Shown here one piece after another: positions 55,075-62,198 of a stretch of DNA of 64,000 bases; position 1 is the first letter of the stretch, and each line of letters begins with the position of its first letter. The translations under genes were made by a program, and so were the position numbers. This stretch comes from JABDMH01 sp965223025. GTDB lineage: Bacteria > Bacteroidota > Bacteroidia > Chitinophagales > Saprospiraceae. The notes under the pieces are model-generated. The model saw only the letters and a list, made by a program, of their open reading frames with translations, was not told the DNA's origin and did no database searches. The stretch covers positions 496,001 to 560,000 of the forward strand of contig CBDCVP010000021.1 of NCBI GenBank assembly GCA_965223025.1. The letters run 5' to 3'.

Positions 55075-56223
55075 ATGAAGGCAAGATCTTTTCTCGTCAA
55101 ATCTATTGATGCACTCAGGGATGAGCTGCAAACCACGGTCGAAGACCATTTCTCACCCACAGTAGCCCTGGCTTTCGGTGATCCCAATGTCGATATATCA
55201 GAATGCCTGGTTTGCTTCCAGGATCACCACATCGAGTTGATAGGATGTACATCGGCTGGTGAGATATGCAATGACAAGATCGAAGATGGTTGCATGGGTG
55301 TCTTGCTACTTGACTTGCCTCGGGATACTTTTGAGGCGATTCATTTTCCCGGTACTGGAGTGGATTATCATTCAGTCGGTGCTCAGTTGGCAAATTTTGC
55401 GGCGGATCGATTTGATAATCCTGCCATTATTATCTACATAGGAGGTATGGGAGTCGATGGCGAAAGTGCCATACATGGTATTAAGTCGGTCATAGGAGAA
55501 GATGCAGCACTCTATGGAGGAATGGGTGGGGATAATTTTCAGTTTGAAAGCATCTATTCTTTCGATCTACATGGATTTTATGATAATGGTATTGCAGCGC
55601 TTGTCTTGGATGCAGATCGCGTGGAAGTGAAGGGTGTGTCTTATAGCGGTTGGAATGAATTGGGAAAGGCACATGAGATTACTCGAAGCAAAGGTAATGT
55701 CGTTTTTGAAGTCGACGGAGAACCAGCCCTTGATCTTTTTAATCGGTACTTTAAAGGATTGGAATACCGGATGGTGGAGGGATCCACCCAGTTGTTTACA
55801 CATCCCGGGGTATATGCATTGAGTGTCAAGAGAGGGTCCTCAGAGAGCTTCATGAGGTCCACATTGCTTTTTGATTTTGAAAATCGGGCATTGGTACTTG
55901 CTGGCGGGATCAAAGAGGGAGACACGTTTCGCTTCTGCCCGACACCGAGTTTTGAAGTAATCGATGATACCTTGGCCGTATTTGACTCTATGGATGAGGA
56001 CTTTAAGAAACCGGCAGCGATTATCATGAATTCTTGCGCAGCACGTTATCTTGCATTTGGTCCTCTACTTGAAGACGAGATTAAAGGGATATGGAGCATC
56101 CTCAATAAGGCACCAATGATTGGTTATTTGGCCTATGGCGAGATCGGTAAGCGTGATGAAGATCCAGGATGTGCATTCCACAATGTCACATGCTCCTTAC
56201 TAACACTGGACGATGGTAGATAA
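55075..56223 (+). CDS. FIST domain signal-sensing protein
   Basis: This 382-residue cytoplasmic protein is made of FIST_N (about 30-230: VALAFGDPNVDISECL, ELIGCTSAGEI, GYYGGMGGDN-like LYGGMGGDNFQFES) and FIST_C (about 235-370: EPALDLFNRYFKG, NRALVLAGGIKEGDTFRF, FNSCAAR-like IMNSCAARYLAFG, MIGYLAYGEIG). FIST domains are proposed small-ligand sensors linked to signal transduction. The next gene, overlapping by 11 bp, is a histidine kinase, so FIST is likely its separate sensor subunit. Confidence 0.93.
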   Translation: MKARSFLVKSIDALRDELQTTVEDHFSPTVALAFGDPNVDISECLVCFQDHHIELIGCTSAGEICNDKIEDGCMGVLLLDLPRDTFEAIHFPGTGVDYHSVGAQLANFAADRFDNPAIIIYIGGMGVDGESAIHGIKSVIGEDAALYGGMGGDNFQFESIYSFDLHGFYDNGIAALVLDADRVEVKGVSYSGWNELGKAHEITRSKGNVVFEVDGEPALDLFNRYFKGLEYRMVEGSTQLFTHPGVYALSVKRGSSESFMRSTLLFDFENRALVLAGGIKEGDTFRFCPTPSFEVIDDTLAVFDSMDEDFKKPAAIIMNSCAARYLAFGPLLEDEIKGIWSILNKAPMIGYLAYGEIGKRDEDPGCAFHNVTCSLLTLDDGR

Positions 56224-57568
56224 AGTCGTTTCACCTATTGACGAGCTGAAGAAAGTACTACTCGAGCTTGATCTGTCCTATGATTTGAGGGACCAATGTG
56301 ATGATCTTATCACGGAGATAGAAAAATCTCAGAAGAAGTCGGTTTTTGCACTACGTCGTCTCAACAAAGATAAGTCGATCACGGAGGGATTTCTAAACGA
56401 GACCATCAGAGATCTAGAAACGGCCACCGCCCAGCTAAGGGATCTACAAAGACAGGAACTAGCCAAGAAGGACCGGACCATCCTCTACAAAGAAAGTCAG
56501 TTGCAGCAAGTACTGGATGCCGCACCAAACCTTATTTCATACGTAGATCGGGAATATCGATACCAGATTACCAATGACCTATATGCTCAATTCTTCGGAT
56601 ATGACCGCAATGCCCTTAAGTCTGCTCATATTAGGGAAGTTTTGAGTGAAGATACATTTCGGCGTCTGAAGCCACTAATCGAACGGGCATTTGCGGGGCA
56701 GGATCAGGAGTATGAACTTCCTCTAGCTGATAAGAATGAACAAATATACGTGTTCAAGATTTCGATCAGTCCCGCTAAGAATCTGGATGGAAAAATCATT
56801 GGTGCTTACCTATTTGGTCAGGACATTACCGATCTCAAGGAAAAGGAGGAGGCCATCAATCAGCAAAACGAAGAATTAGAAAAGTACATCCAAACAAATC
56901 TGCAACTAGAGAACTTTGCCTATTTGGCTTCACATGATTTGCAGTCGCCACTCTCCAATGTGATAAGCTTTACTGAGGCATTGACAGAATCTTCTCAGGA
57001 AAAACTTGATGAGACAGAGAGAAAGTTTTTGCACTACATCGGTACCAGTAGTAAGCGCATGCAGCTCTTCATCAATGACCTGCTGGCTTTTGCTCTGGCA
57101 AAAAATAAAATCATCAACATTTATCCCTTAGATCCTGCAGAAGTGATCGCAGAGGTGCTGGATGACATTAAAATGGAGCAAGAAAAACATGGCGCCATGA
57201 TAAATGTGAGACAATTGCCCAAGGAGGTCAAAGCAGATAGGACCATTCTAAAGCAGATCTTTCAGAATTTGTTGTCTAATGCGCTTAAATTTAGACAGCC
57301 AGGCCTTAAGACCAAGATTGAGATTAAATGTCAGGAAGATCGAAACTATTTTGTGTTTTCTGTCGCTGACAATGGTATTGGAATTCCAGAGGAGTTTCAT
57401 GATAATATATTTGGGATCTTTAAGAAGTTACATTTATATGCGGAGTACCCTGGTACAGGCATTGGGCTGAGTACGGTCAAATTTGGCGTGAAAAAGCATT
57501 GTGGAAGAGTGTGGTTAGATAGTACCGAAGGTAAAGGTTCTGTGTTTTATTTTTCTTTGCCAAAGTAA
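56213..57568 (+). CDS. PAS-domain histidine kinase
   Basis: The 451-residue soluble kinase has an N-terminal helical segment of about 90 residues, which may bind FIST. A PAS domain (about 97-205: LQQVLDAAPNLISYVDREYR, AYLFGQDITDLKEKEE) follows. HisKA has phospho-acceptor His in FAYLASHDLQSPL (about residue 241). HATPase has N-box NLLSNALKF, G1 DNGIGIP and G2 GTGIGLS. No TM segment or attached receiver is present. Its overlap with the FIST gene and the next receiver gene implies a three-gene operon. Confidence 0.95.
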   Translation: MVDKVVSPIDELKKVLLELDLSYDLRDQCDDLITEIEKSQKKSVFALRRLNKDKSITEGFLNETIRDLETATAQLRDLQRQELAKKDRTILYKESQLQQVLDAAPNLISYVDREYRYQITNDLYAQFFGYDRNALKSAHIREVLSEDTFRRLKPLIERAFAGQDQEYELPLADKNEQIYVFKISISPAKNLDGKIIGAYLFGQDITDLKEKEEAINQQNEELEKYIQTNLQLENFAYLASHDLQSPLSNVISFTEALTESSQEKLDETERKFLHYIGTSSKRMQLFINDLLAFALAKNKIINIYPLDPAEVIAEVLDDIKMEQEKHGAMINVRQLPKEVKADRTILKQIFQNLLSNALKFRQPGLKTKIEIKCQEDRNYFVFSVADNGIGIPEEFHDNIFGIFKKLHLYAEYPGTGIGLSTVKFGVKKHCGRVWLDSTEGKGSVFYFSLPK

Positions 57569-58005
57569 TGGCAAATCATATCGTGAATAAAGTTCAATTG
57601 GAGGTTGACAAAAACAGATTTCCATTCTTAGTCTTCATCGATGATGACGAAGCCATCAATTTCTTGCATGAACTGGTGGTAAAGAAATCTGGTCTCTGCG
57701 AGCGGTATAAATTTTTTACCAAGGCAGAAGACGCGCTAGTTTTTTTTGCAGATTTGGATAGCAATGAGACACCCAGTGCTATCTTCATAGATATCAATAT
57801 GCCGAAGATCGACGGCTGGGAATTTCTAAAAAGATATACTAAGCTTAATTTGCTGGAGACACCAATAGTCATCATGCTGACCACCTCGCTCAATCCTTCT
57901 GATCGACAAAAAGCCGAGGCAAATCCTCTCGTATATCAGTTTCTCAATAAACCCATCAAGAAGGAGCACCTATCGCAGCTCCTGGAAAAACTGAGAACGC
58001 CTTGA
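57568..58005 (+). CDS. Single-domain response regulator
   Basis: This 145-residue protein consists only of a receiver domain: acidic pocket VFIDDDE, phospho-acceptor Asp in IFIDINMPKIDGWE (about residue 74), Thr in MLTTS and Lys in FLNKPIKKEHL. It has no output domain, so it acts by protein contact or as a phosphate shuttle. Its start overlaps the kinase stop (TAATG). In a phosphorelay it would pass phosphate to an Hpt domain, and one is encoded at 59618. Confidence 0.93.
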   Translation: MANHIVNKVQLEVDKNRFPFLVFIDDDEAINFLHELVVKKSGLCERYKFFTKAEDALVFFADLDSNETPSAIFIDINMPKIDGWEFLKRYTKLNLLETPIVIMLTTSLNPSDRQKAEANPLVYQFLNKPIKKEHLSQLLEKLRTP

Positions 58006-58173
58006 AGGGGGGCTCCCACTCTTAAAGACCTGATCCTCAAATTATTGGACATTCCGAAGTATTCATCTAGCGGCAGCAGGATGTATGATGTGGAGATTTT
58101 CAATGGCAACCTTACTTAGTTTTCAAACCTTAAGATCATATTCAGACGATGATCAGATCAGATCAAGACCATT

Positions 58174-58200
58174 GAAAAGGGACGAAGTCGCCTCCATCCC
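58174..58200 (-). terminator. Intrinsic terminator of unit 3
   Basis: On the minus strand, GGGATGGAG-GCGA-CTTCGTCCC is followed by TTTTC. The stem is homologous to the other two (GGGATGAAG / CTTCATCCC) but has substitutions that keep pairing through G-U pairs. The T run is short. Confidence 0.7.
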
Positions 58201-58355
58201 TAATCGTAATGAGTGCTGGGTCTATTTGAGTCAAACACTTTCGTATACTGGAGACACTGACAGCTTATGTGTGAGTACCTCTGTGATTTAAGTGATTAGT
58301 GCGAAGAACATAACCATTGGAGTATCCTATGATGGATGTCGCTTCGCCTTACCAT
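58174..58355 (-). ncRNA. Candidate small RNA 3 (about 180 nt)
   Basis: The predicted start is about 26 nt downstream of TGGCAC (minus strand, T at 58381); the end is at the terminator hairpin at 58174. It is shorter than units 1 and 2 and lacks their shared internal blocks (AUCGUUACUACAGAU and AAUGUGGGG), so it may target other mRNAs or be degenerate. The longest frame inside is 19 codons and is not shared with the others. Confidence 0.55.
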
Positions 58356-58365
58356 GTAATACATA

Positions 58366-58381
58366 GGAAAAGAAAGTGCCA
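58366..58381 (-). promoter_or_regulatory. Sigma-54-like promoter of unit 3
   Basis: Read on the minus strand: TGGCACT-TTCT-TTTCC. The -24 element matches the consensus TGGCAC fully. The -12 element (consensus TTGCA) is weak and lacks the G. The position relative to the upstream site and the terminator matches units 1 and 2. Confidence 0.6.
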
Positions 58382-58435
58382 ATGGTATAGAAGAAAGAAT
58401 ATGAGCTGAGTATGTACATGATTTAATGTAATGTA

Positions 58436-58450
58436 TTCCAGGTTTTGGAA
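58436..58450. promoter_or_regulatory. Putative activator site (UAS) of unit 3
   Basis: TTCCAGGTTTTGGAA, a 5-bp inverted repeat TTCCA/TGGAA with a 5-bp centre. It starts 55 bp beyond the T of the TGGCAC box, the same as in units 1 and 2. It is likely bound by a dimer of the Fis-type helix-turn-helix of the NtrC-family regulator at 59975. Confidence 0.7.
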
Positions 58451-58672
58451 AGGACAAATGTCTCCTGGAATCTGGAAGGATGGCTGAGTCTTAACAAATG
58501 GCAGAATAGGAATCTGGTGATGATCCGATCATAGCAACCTGTGGTACCACAAGCACGGTGCTGCAATCTCCAAGTATCTGTGATCGGTCCAGGGCTAGGC
58601 GCAATGCCGACTGGGCTTCCCTCATGGACTAACCCCTTAATAAGTTGAGCCTATTAAAGAAATCCTTCCCAG

Positions 58673-58700
58673 AAAAAAGGGATGAAGTATTCTTCATCCC
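58673..58700 (-). terminator. Intrinsic terminator of unit 2
   Basis: On the minus strand, a perfect 9-bp stem GGGATGAAG-AATA-CTTCATCCC is followed by TTTTTTC. Confidence 0.88.
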
Positions 58701-59026
58701 AATGTCAACATTGATTGAATATCGGATCTGTCCTATAGTGAATGTCCCCACATTAAAATCAGGAAGATCTAATCGAATACTCAGCAGTGTTTAGTTCGTG
58801 TCGAGATAGCCAGTTGTTGAGAAGGATGGTTTTGTGAGAATGGGTCAGATACACATCTGCGACAAATTGACTCACCTACTCACTGGCGGAGTCACACTTC
58901 AATAGAAAAGAGCAGGGGGAATGACCTGTCATTTCCCCTGCTCTTACAACCTCAAATTCGCTTTATTAAATCTGTAGTAACGATCTCTTTCTGATGGTAC
59001 TTGAACACTCTGTCACCATCTTATGA
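58673..59026 (-). ncRNA. Candidate small RNA 2 (about 350 nt)
   Basis: It shares with RNA 1 a 15-nt block (AUCGUUACUACAGAU, at 58970-58984) near the 5' end. A strong central hairpin follows (GAGCAGGGG / CCCCTGCTC arms, 58910-58943), then a block AAUGUGGGGACAUU near the 3' end and the terminator. The central hairpin has a sequence unrelated to that of RNA 1 but the same position. The spacing between blocks differs by non-multiples of three, so a conserved peptide is unlikely. Confidence 0.65.
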
Positions 59027-59036
59027 TCATTATGTA

Positions 59037-59052
59037 TGAAAATACGGTGCCA
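59037..59052 (-). promoter_or_regulatory. Sigma-54-like promoter of unit 2
   Basis: Minus strand: TGGCACC-GTAT-TTTCA. The -24 element is perfect; the -12 is TTTCA against TTGCA, one mismatch. Confidence 0.65.
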
Positions 59053-59106
59053 TAAAGATAAAGTGAACAATATCAGAGGAATACAAATTAAGATATTTAG
59101 ACTGTG

Positions 59107-59121
59107 ATCCGGATTTTGGAA
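59107..59121. promoter_or_regulatory. Putative activator site (UAS) of unit 2
   Basis: ATCCGGATTTTGGAA, a degenerate version of the 15-bp element with the right half TTTTGGAA unchanged. It starts 55 bp from the end of the TGGCAC box, exactly as in the other two units. Confidence 0.65.
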
Positions 59122-59173
59122 TTTCTTTTGGCATTTTGACAGCAATCATACCCATGATGGTGGTCATGGCATC

Positions 59174-59204
59174 AAAAAAAAAGGGATGAAGTTTCCTTCA
59201 CCCC
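59174..59204 (-). terminator. Intrinsic terminator of unit 1
   Basis: On the minus strand, GGGGTGAAG-GAAA-CTTCATCCC is followed by nine T residues. It is the strongest terminator in the window. Confidence 0.92.
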
Positions 59205-59474
59205 TTGATACCTGCATTGGTTAGAATGCTGGGTTTTCTCCTGTTGTAATGCCCCCACATTGATAAAACAGGGAAACCGTGGCATGAGAATTTCTTGCAA
59301 ACTTATTTCGACGGGTTTCTACTTCTTTGGAAGTCGTAGCTACTAGAGAGAAGAAGAGGGGCAATGAAGGATCATTGCCCCCTTGTTAATAGAACACTCA
59401 AATCCGTAGTACGTATTAATCTGTAGTAACGATTTTTTTGATGACGAAATGTACGCCCTTTCATCATCCTAATA
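59174..59474 (-). ncRNA. Candidate small RNA 1 (about 300 nt)
   Basis: Conserved block AUCGUUACUACAGAU (59419-59433). Central hairpin GGGGCAATG / CATTGCCCC (59358-59381). Block AAUGUGGGGGCAUU near 59250, then the terminator. A 31-codon frame starts near 59466 but is not preserved in RNA 2. It is located directly downstream of the Hpt gene, with its own promoter-like elements between. Confidence 0.68.
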
Positions 59475-59484
59475 CCTACCTATG

Positions 59485-59500
59485 AGGAAAAAAAGTGCCA
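59485..59500 (-). promoter_or_regulatory. Sigma-54-like promoter of unit 1
   Basis: Minus strand: TGGCACT-TTTT-TTCCT. The -24 element is perfect and the -12 is weak (TTCCT). Confidence 0.62.
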
Positions 59501-59554
59501 AAACTATAAACATCAAATTACCAGCATAGTATATATCTGATATTTATTAATTAG

Positions 59555-59569
59555 TTCCAAATTTTGGAA
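59555..59569. promoter_or_regulatory. Putative activator site (UAS) of unit 1
   Basis: TTCCAAATTTTGGAA, the best palindrome of the three (7 paired positions). It lies 49 bp after the stop of the Hpt gene and starts 55 bp from the end of the TGGCAC box of unit 1. Confidence 0.72.
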
Positions 59570-59617
59570 TCTGGCCTAGGGTGTGGGAAGTCATGGACGT
59601 GAATTCTGCAGGAATAC

Positions 59618-59965
59618 TTACTGGGTGTTCAGCTGCTCATATTCGACTTGTAAAGCAGCAATTTTTTGTTGGACCTGATCTTGAAACTGTCGTACGTCCT
59701 TGAGAATGCCGTCATATTGGACTTTATGACTCCCACAGGCGTGCTCTATCTGAGTGGCCAATGCGAGTTCATCTGCAAATCTGAACACTGAGAGGGTAGC
59801 TTTTAACTTATGAACAGTTGATCTAATTTGATCAAGGGTGGGATGTCCATCCAGCAGATCCATAGAACTTTTGTATTCCGTCAGGAAGGTGTTGACAATG
59901 TCTTGGATGATTTCTGGATCCTGAAAAGTCTCTTGCAAGTAACCTAAGTATCGGTACTGAGTCAT
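59618..59965 (-). CDS. Hpt (histidine phosphotransfer) protein
   Basis: The 115-residue all-helical protein has the Hpt signature STVHKLKATLSVF with phospho-acceptor His52. It has no other domain. The gene follows the sigma-54 regulator by 9 bp on the same strand. The likely role is to pass phosphate from the single receiver (57568) or another hybrid kinase to the regulator's receiver, as LuxU does for LuxO. Confidence 0.9.
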   Translation of the reverse strand: MTQYRYLGYLQETFQDPEIIQDIVNTFLTEYKSSMDLLDGHPTLDQIRSTVHKLKATLSVFRFADELALATQIEHACGSHKVQYDGILKDVRQFQDQVQQKIAALQVEYEQLNTQ

Positions 59966-59974
59966 CTACTCCAA

Positions 59975-61372
59975 CTACGTTTTTTCAGCTGTTTTTACCG
60001 TCTCTTTTTCTGCGCTGAGCAGGTTATATACGGTAGATTTTCCGATGCCCAGTTCAGCTGCCACCCTTGACACATTGTTGGCATGTACGTGCAGATAGTG
60101 TTTGATGATCTTTTGTTTGTACTGTTCTAAGCTCAGACCATTTTCAAAGAAGTCGGAAGTCCCCACATCAATAGGATTCAACTTGAGATGTTTGGCCTCG
60201 ATGATGGCCGTGTCAGAAAGTACGGTAGCTAGCTCGATGATGGCTTTTAGCTCACGCACATTACCAGGAAAATAGTATTGTAACAATTTTTCTTTGGCTC
60301 CGGGTGAGAGAAACTTTCGGTTGTTTGGTTGGTTTTGGGCCACTTCACTCAGAAAGTGCTCGGCCAGCGTAATGATATCTTTTCCTCTATCTCTGAGGGG
60401 AGGTAGGACAATGGGAAGTCCCATCAGTCTGAAGAATAGGTCTTGGCGGAACTTACCATTTTGAGCCTCCTTATGTAGATCTTTGTGGGTAGCGCTAATG
60501 ATCCGGCAGTTCACAGGTATGCTTTTTTCAGCACCCACCGGTGTGATTTCCCGTTCTTGAAGTGCTCTGAGTATCTTGGTTTGCATATTCATGGGCATCT
60601 CGGCTATCTCGTCGAGAAATAACGTGCCGTTGTTCGACAGTTCAAACATCCCTTTCCGATCCGTGATGGCACCGGTAAAGGCTCCTTTTCTGTACCCAAA
60701 GAGCTCGCTTTCCAAAAGATCTGAGGGTATGGCTGCCATATTAACTGCCTTAAATGGGCCCTCACGTCTCACCGAATTGTAGTGAATACTCTTGGCTACC
60801 ACTTCTTTTCCAGTACCGGTCTCACCGGTAATGGAGACGGTGATATCTGATTGAGCGGCTTTTTTAACCAGCTCTATAGTCTTCCTTATGGGATGACTAG
60901 AGCCAATGATTAGCTCACCAAATGACTGTTCATCTTTTGCCAGCTTGGTCTCAAGGATTTGTATCTCTTCTTTTAATGACTGCTGGTTTTTAATATGCTG
61001 CAACGTATGTAGTAACCGGTCGCGCGTTTCATTGTCTTTGGTGAGGTAGTCAAAGGCACCTTTCTTGAGCAGGTCGACTGCACTGGCAATGTCCTGCTGG
61101 GCTGAAAGAATGACAACACTTGCTGCTATGTTTGAGGCTTTGATCTTTTCAAAGACTTCCTGACCACAGGCATCCGGAAGCGATAGGTCCAAAATAATGA
61201 TGTCTGGTTTGAGGTGCAATTTGTCTAGGCACGCCTGTCCTGTGGTGAAAGTGTGTACGGTATGATCTGGATTTAATTTTAGTAGATACTTTACAAATTT
61301 CAAATATACTTCATCATCTTCCACAGCGAAGATGCGCCACTTTCTTCCGACTCTCTTACTTGACTTGGACAT
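59975..61372 (-). CDS. NtrC-family sigma-54-dependent response regulator
   Basis: The 465-residue protein has a receiver domain (residues 12-125, Asp62 in ILDLSLPD, acidic pair DD19-20). The AAA+ domain (150-385) has Walker A GETGTGK (183-189), GAFTGA sigma-54 contact loop (230-235) and Walker B LFLDE (251-255). A C-terminal Fis-type helix-turn-helix (NNVSRVAAELGIGKSTVYNL) completes it. All elements for ATP-driven activation of sigma-54 holoenzyme are present. The three RNA units with sigma-54-like promoters downstream are the natural target candidates. Confidence 0.97.
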   Translation of the reverse strand: MSKSSKRVGRKWRIFAVEDDEVYLKFVKYLLKLNPDHTVHTFTTGQACLDKLHLKPDIIILDLSLPDACGQEVFEKIKASNIAASVVILSAQQDIASAVDLLKKGAFDYLTKDNETRDRLLHTLQHIKNQQSLKEEIQILETKLAKDEQSFGELIIGSSHPIRKTIELVKKAAQSDITVSITGETGTGKEVVAKSIHYNSVRREGPFKAVNMAAIPSDLLESELFGYRKGAFTGAITDRKGMFELSNNGTLFLDEIAEMPMNMQTKILRALQEREITPVGAEKSIPVNCRIISATHKDLHKEAQNGKFRQDLFFRLMGLPIVLPPLRDRGKDIITLAEHFLSEVAQNQPNNRKFLSPGAKEKLLQYYFPGNVRELKAIIELATVLSDTAIIEAKHLKLNPIDVGTSDFFENGLSLEQYKQKIIKHYLHVHANNVSRVAAELGIGKSTVYNLLSAEKETVKTAEKT

Positions 61373-61625
61373 AGGTGTTCTTTGGCTATGATATTAATGC
61401 TTTTATCCCGGAAAATCATGCCAATTTCGATACGATTGGTCCAGGACGGTGAGGAAGTGTGACATCCTCAGTCAACCCCAGATCACTTTACCCATATTTT
61501 GGCATCATTGTTGGCTCATTTGAGCTTGACGGACTCCCGCTGACACAGTTTGGGAGCGACATGGATATGATCCAAAAGGGTGAAAAGTGAGTTAGGATTT
61601 AGCAAAGATAATCCAGATTATTCAG

Positions 61626-62135
61626 GTGAGTGATATTATAGAAAAAAGTGCAGTGGAGTTCGAGCAGATTTTCAGACAATACTACAAACCTGCCATCTTA
61701 TTTGCACGGCAAATGACTCCTGACCTGGACACTGCCCAGGAGGTAGTTCAGTCTGTATTTGTCAGGTTGCTCGAAAATGATGCATATCGTGACATAGAGA
61801 CAAACATCAAGGCCTACATTTTTACCTCGGTTCGTAACCGTGCACTTAGCCGGCTCAAGCAAAAACAGACACATCAGAGGATTCATGAGGCTTTGGCCGA
61901 GCAGGAAGGGTATGAGATTTTTGATGAGCAGGGACAGCAGGATGAACGCTGGACTATGCTTCAGATAGAGATAGATGCTCTTCCTGATCAATGTCAAAAA
62001 ATCTTCAAAATGAGCCGCTATGAGCATTTAAAGAATGCGGAAATCGCATCAACTTTGGGCATCTCCAAAAGAACGGTCGAGACTCAGATCAGCAAGGCCT
62101 TACGGGTACTCAGAAGAAATTTGACAACAAAATGA
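61626..62135 (+). CDS. ECF sigma-70 factor (FecI-like)
   Basis: In this 169-residue protein region 2 has DTAQEVVQSVFVRLLEN and NIKAYIFTSVRNRAL; region 4 has LPDQCQKIFKMSRYEHLKNA and EIASTLGISKRTVETQISKA. The start appears to be a GTG codon. A FecR anti-sigma gene follows 63 bp downstream and then an outer-membrane receptor-type gene, the usual Bacteroidota cell-surface-signalling arrangement. Confidence 0.94.
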   Translation: MSDIIEKSAVEFEQIFRQYYKPAILFARQMTPDLDTAQEVVQSVFVRLLENDAYRDIETNIKAYIFTSVRNRALSRLKQKQTHQRIHEALAEQEGYEIFDEQGQQDERWTMLQIEIDALPDQCQKIFKMSRYEHLKNAEIASTLGISKRTVETQISKALRVLRRNLTTK

Positions 62136-62198
62136 TCATCCCGTACGTGTCTTGTGCATCTCAGCAGTCTATAGTATGAAAGAGATCCTTGAAATCCA

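Larger units (their letters stand above)
58006..59617. other. Gene-free interval holding three tandem minus-strand RNA units
   Basis: This 1.6-kb interval between two convergent regulatory operons has no credible protein-coding frame. It contains three similarly built units on the minus strand: a TTCCA-N5-TGGAA site, a TGGCAC box and a terminator hairpin each. Details are in the separate entries. Confidence 0.85.

Noticed and set aside
58910..59381. Hairpins of the 58-59.6 kb interval as integron attC sites
   Set aside because: They lack AAC/GTT cores, are on the opposite strand in arrangement, and several end in T runs typical of intrinsic terminators.
59373..59466. 31-codon reading frame within RNA unit 1 as a peptide gene
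   Set aside because: The aligned region of unit 2 has a two-base length difference and stops early, so no peptide is conserved.
61510..61530. TGGCATCATTGTTGGC upstream of the ECF sigma gene as a sigma-54 promoter
   Set aside because: The -24 box is imperfect, the -12 lacks TTGC spacing, and no TTCCA-N5-TGGAA site lies at the fixed distance.
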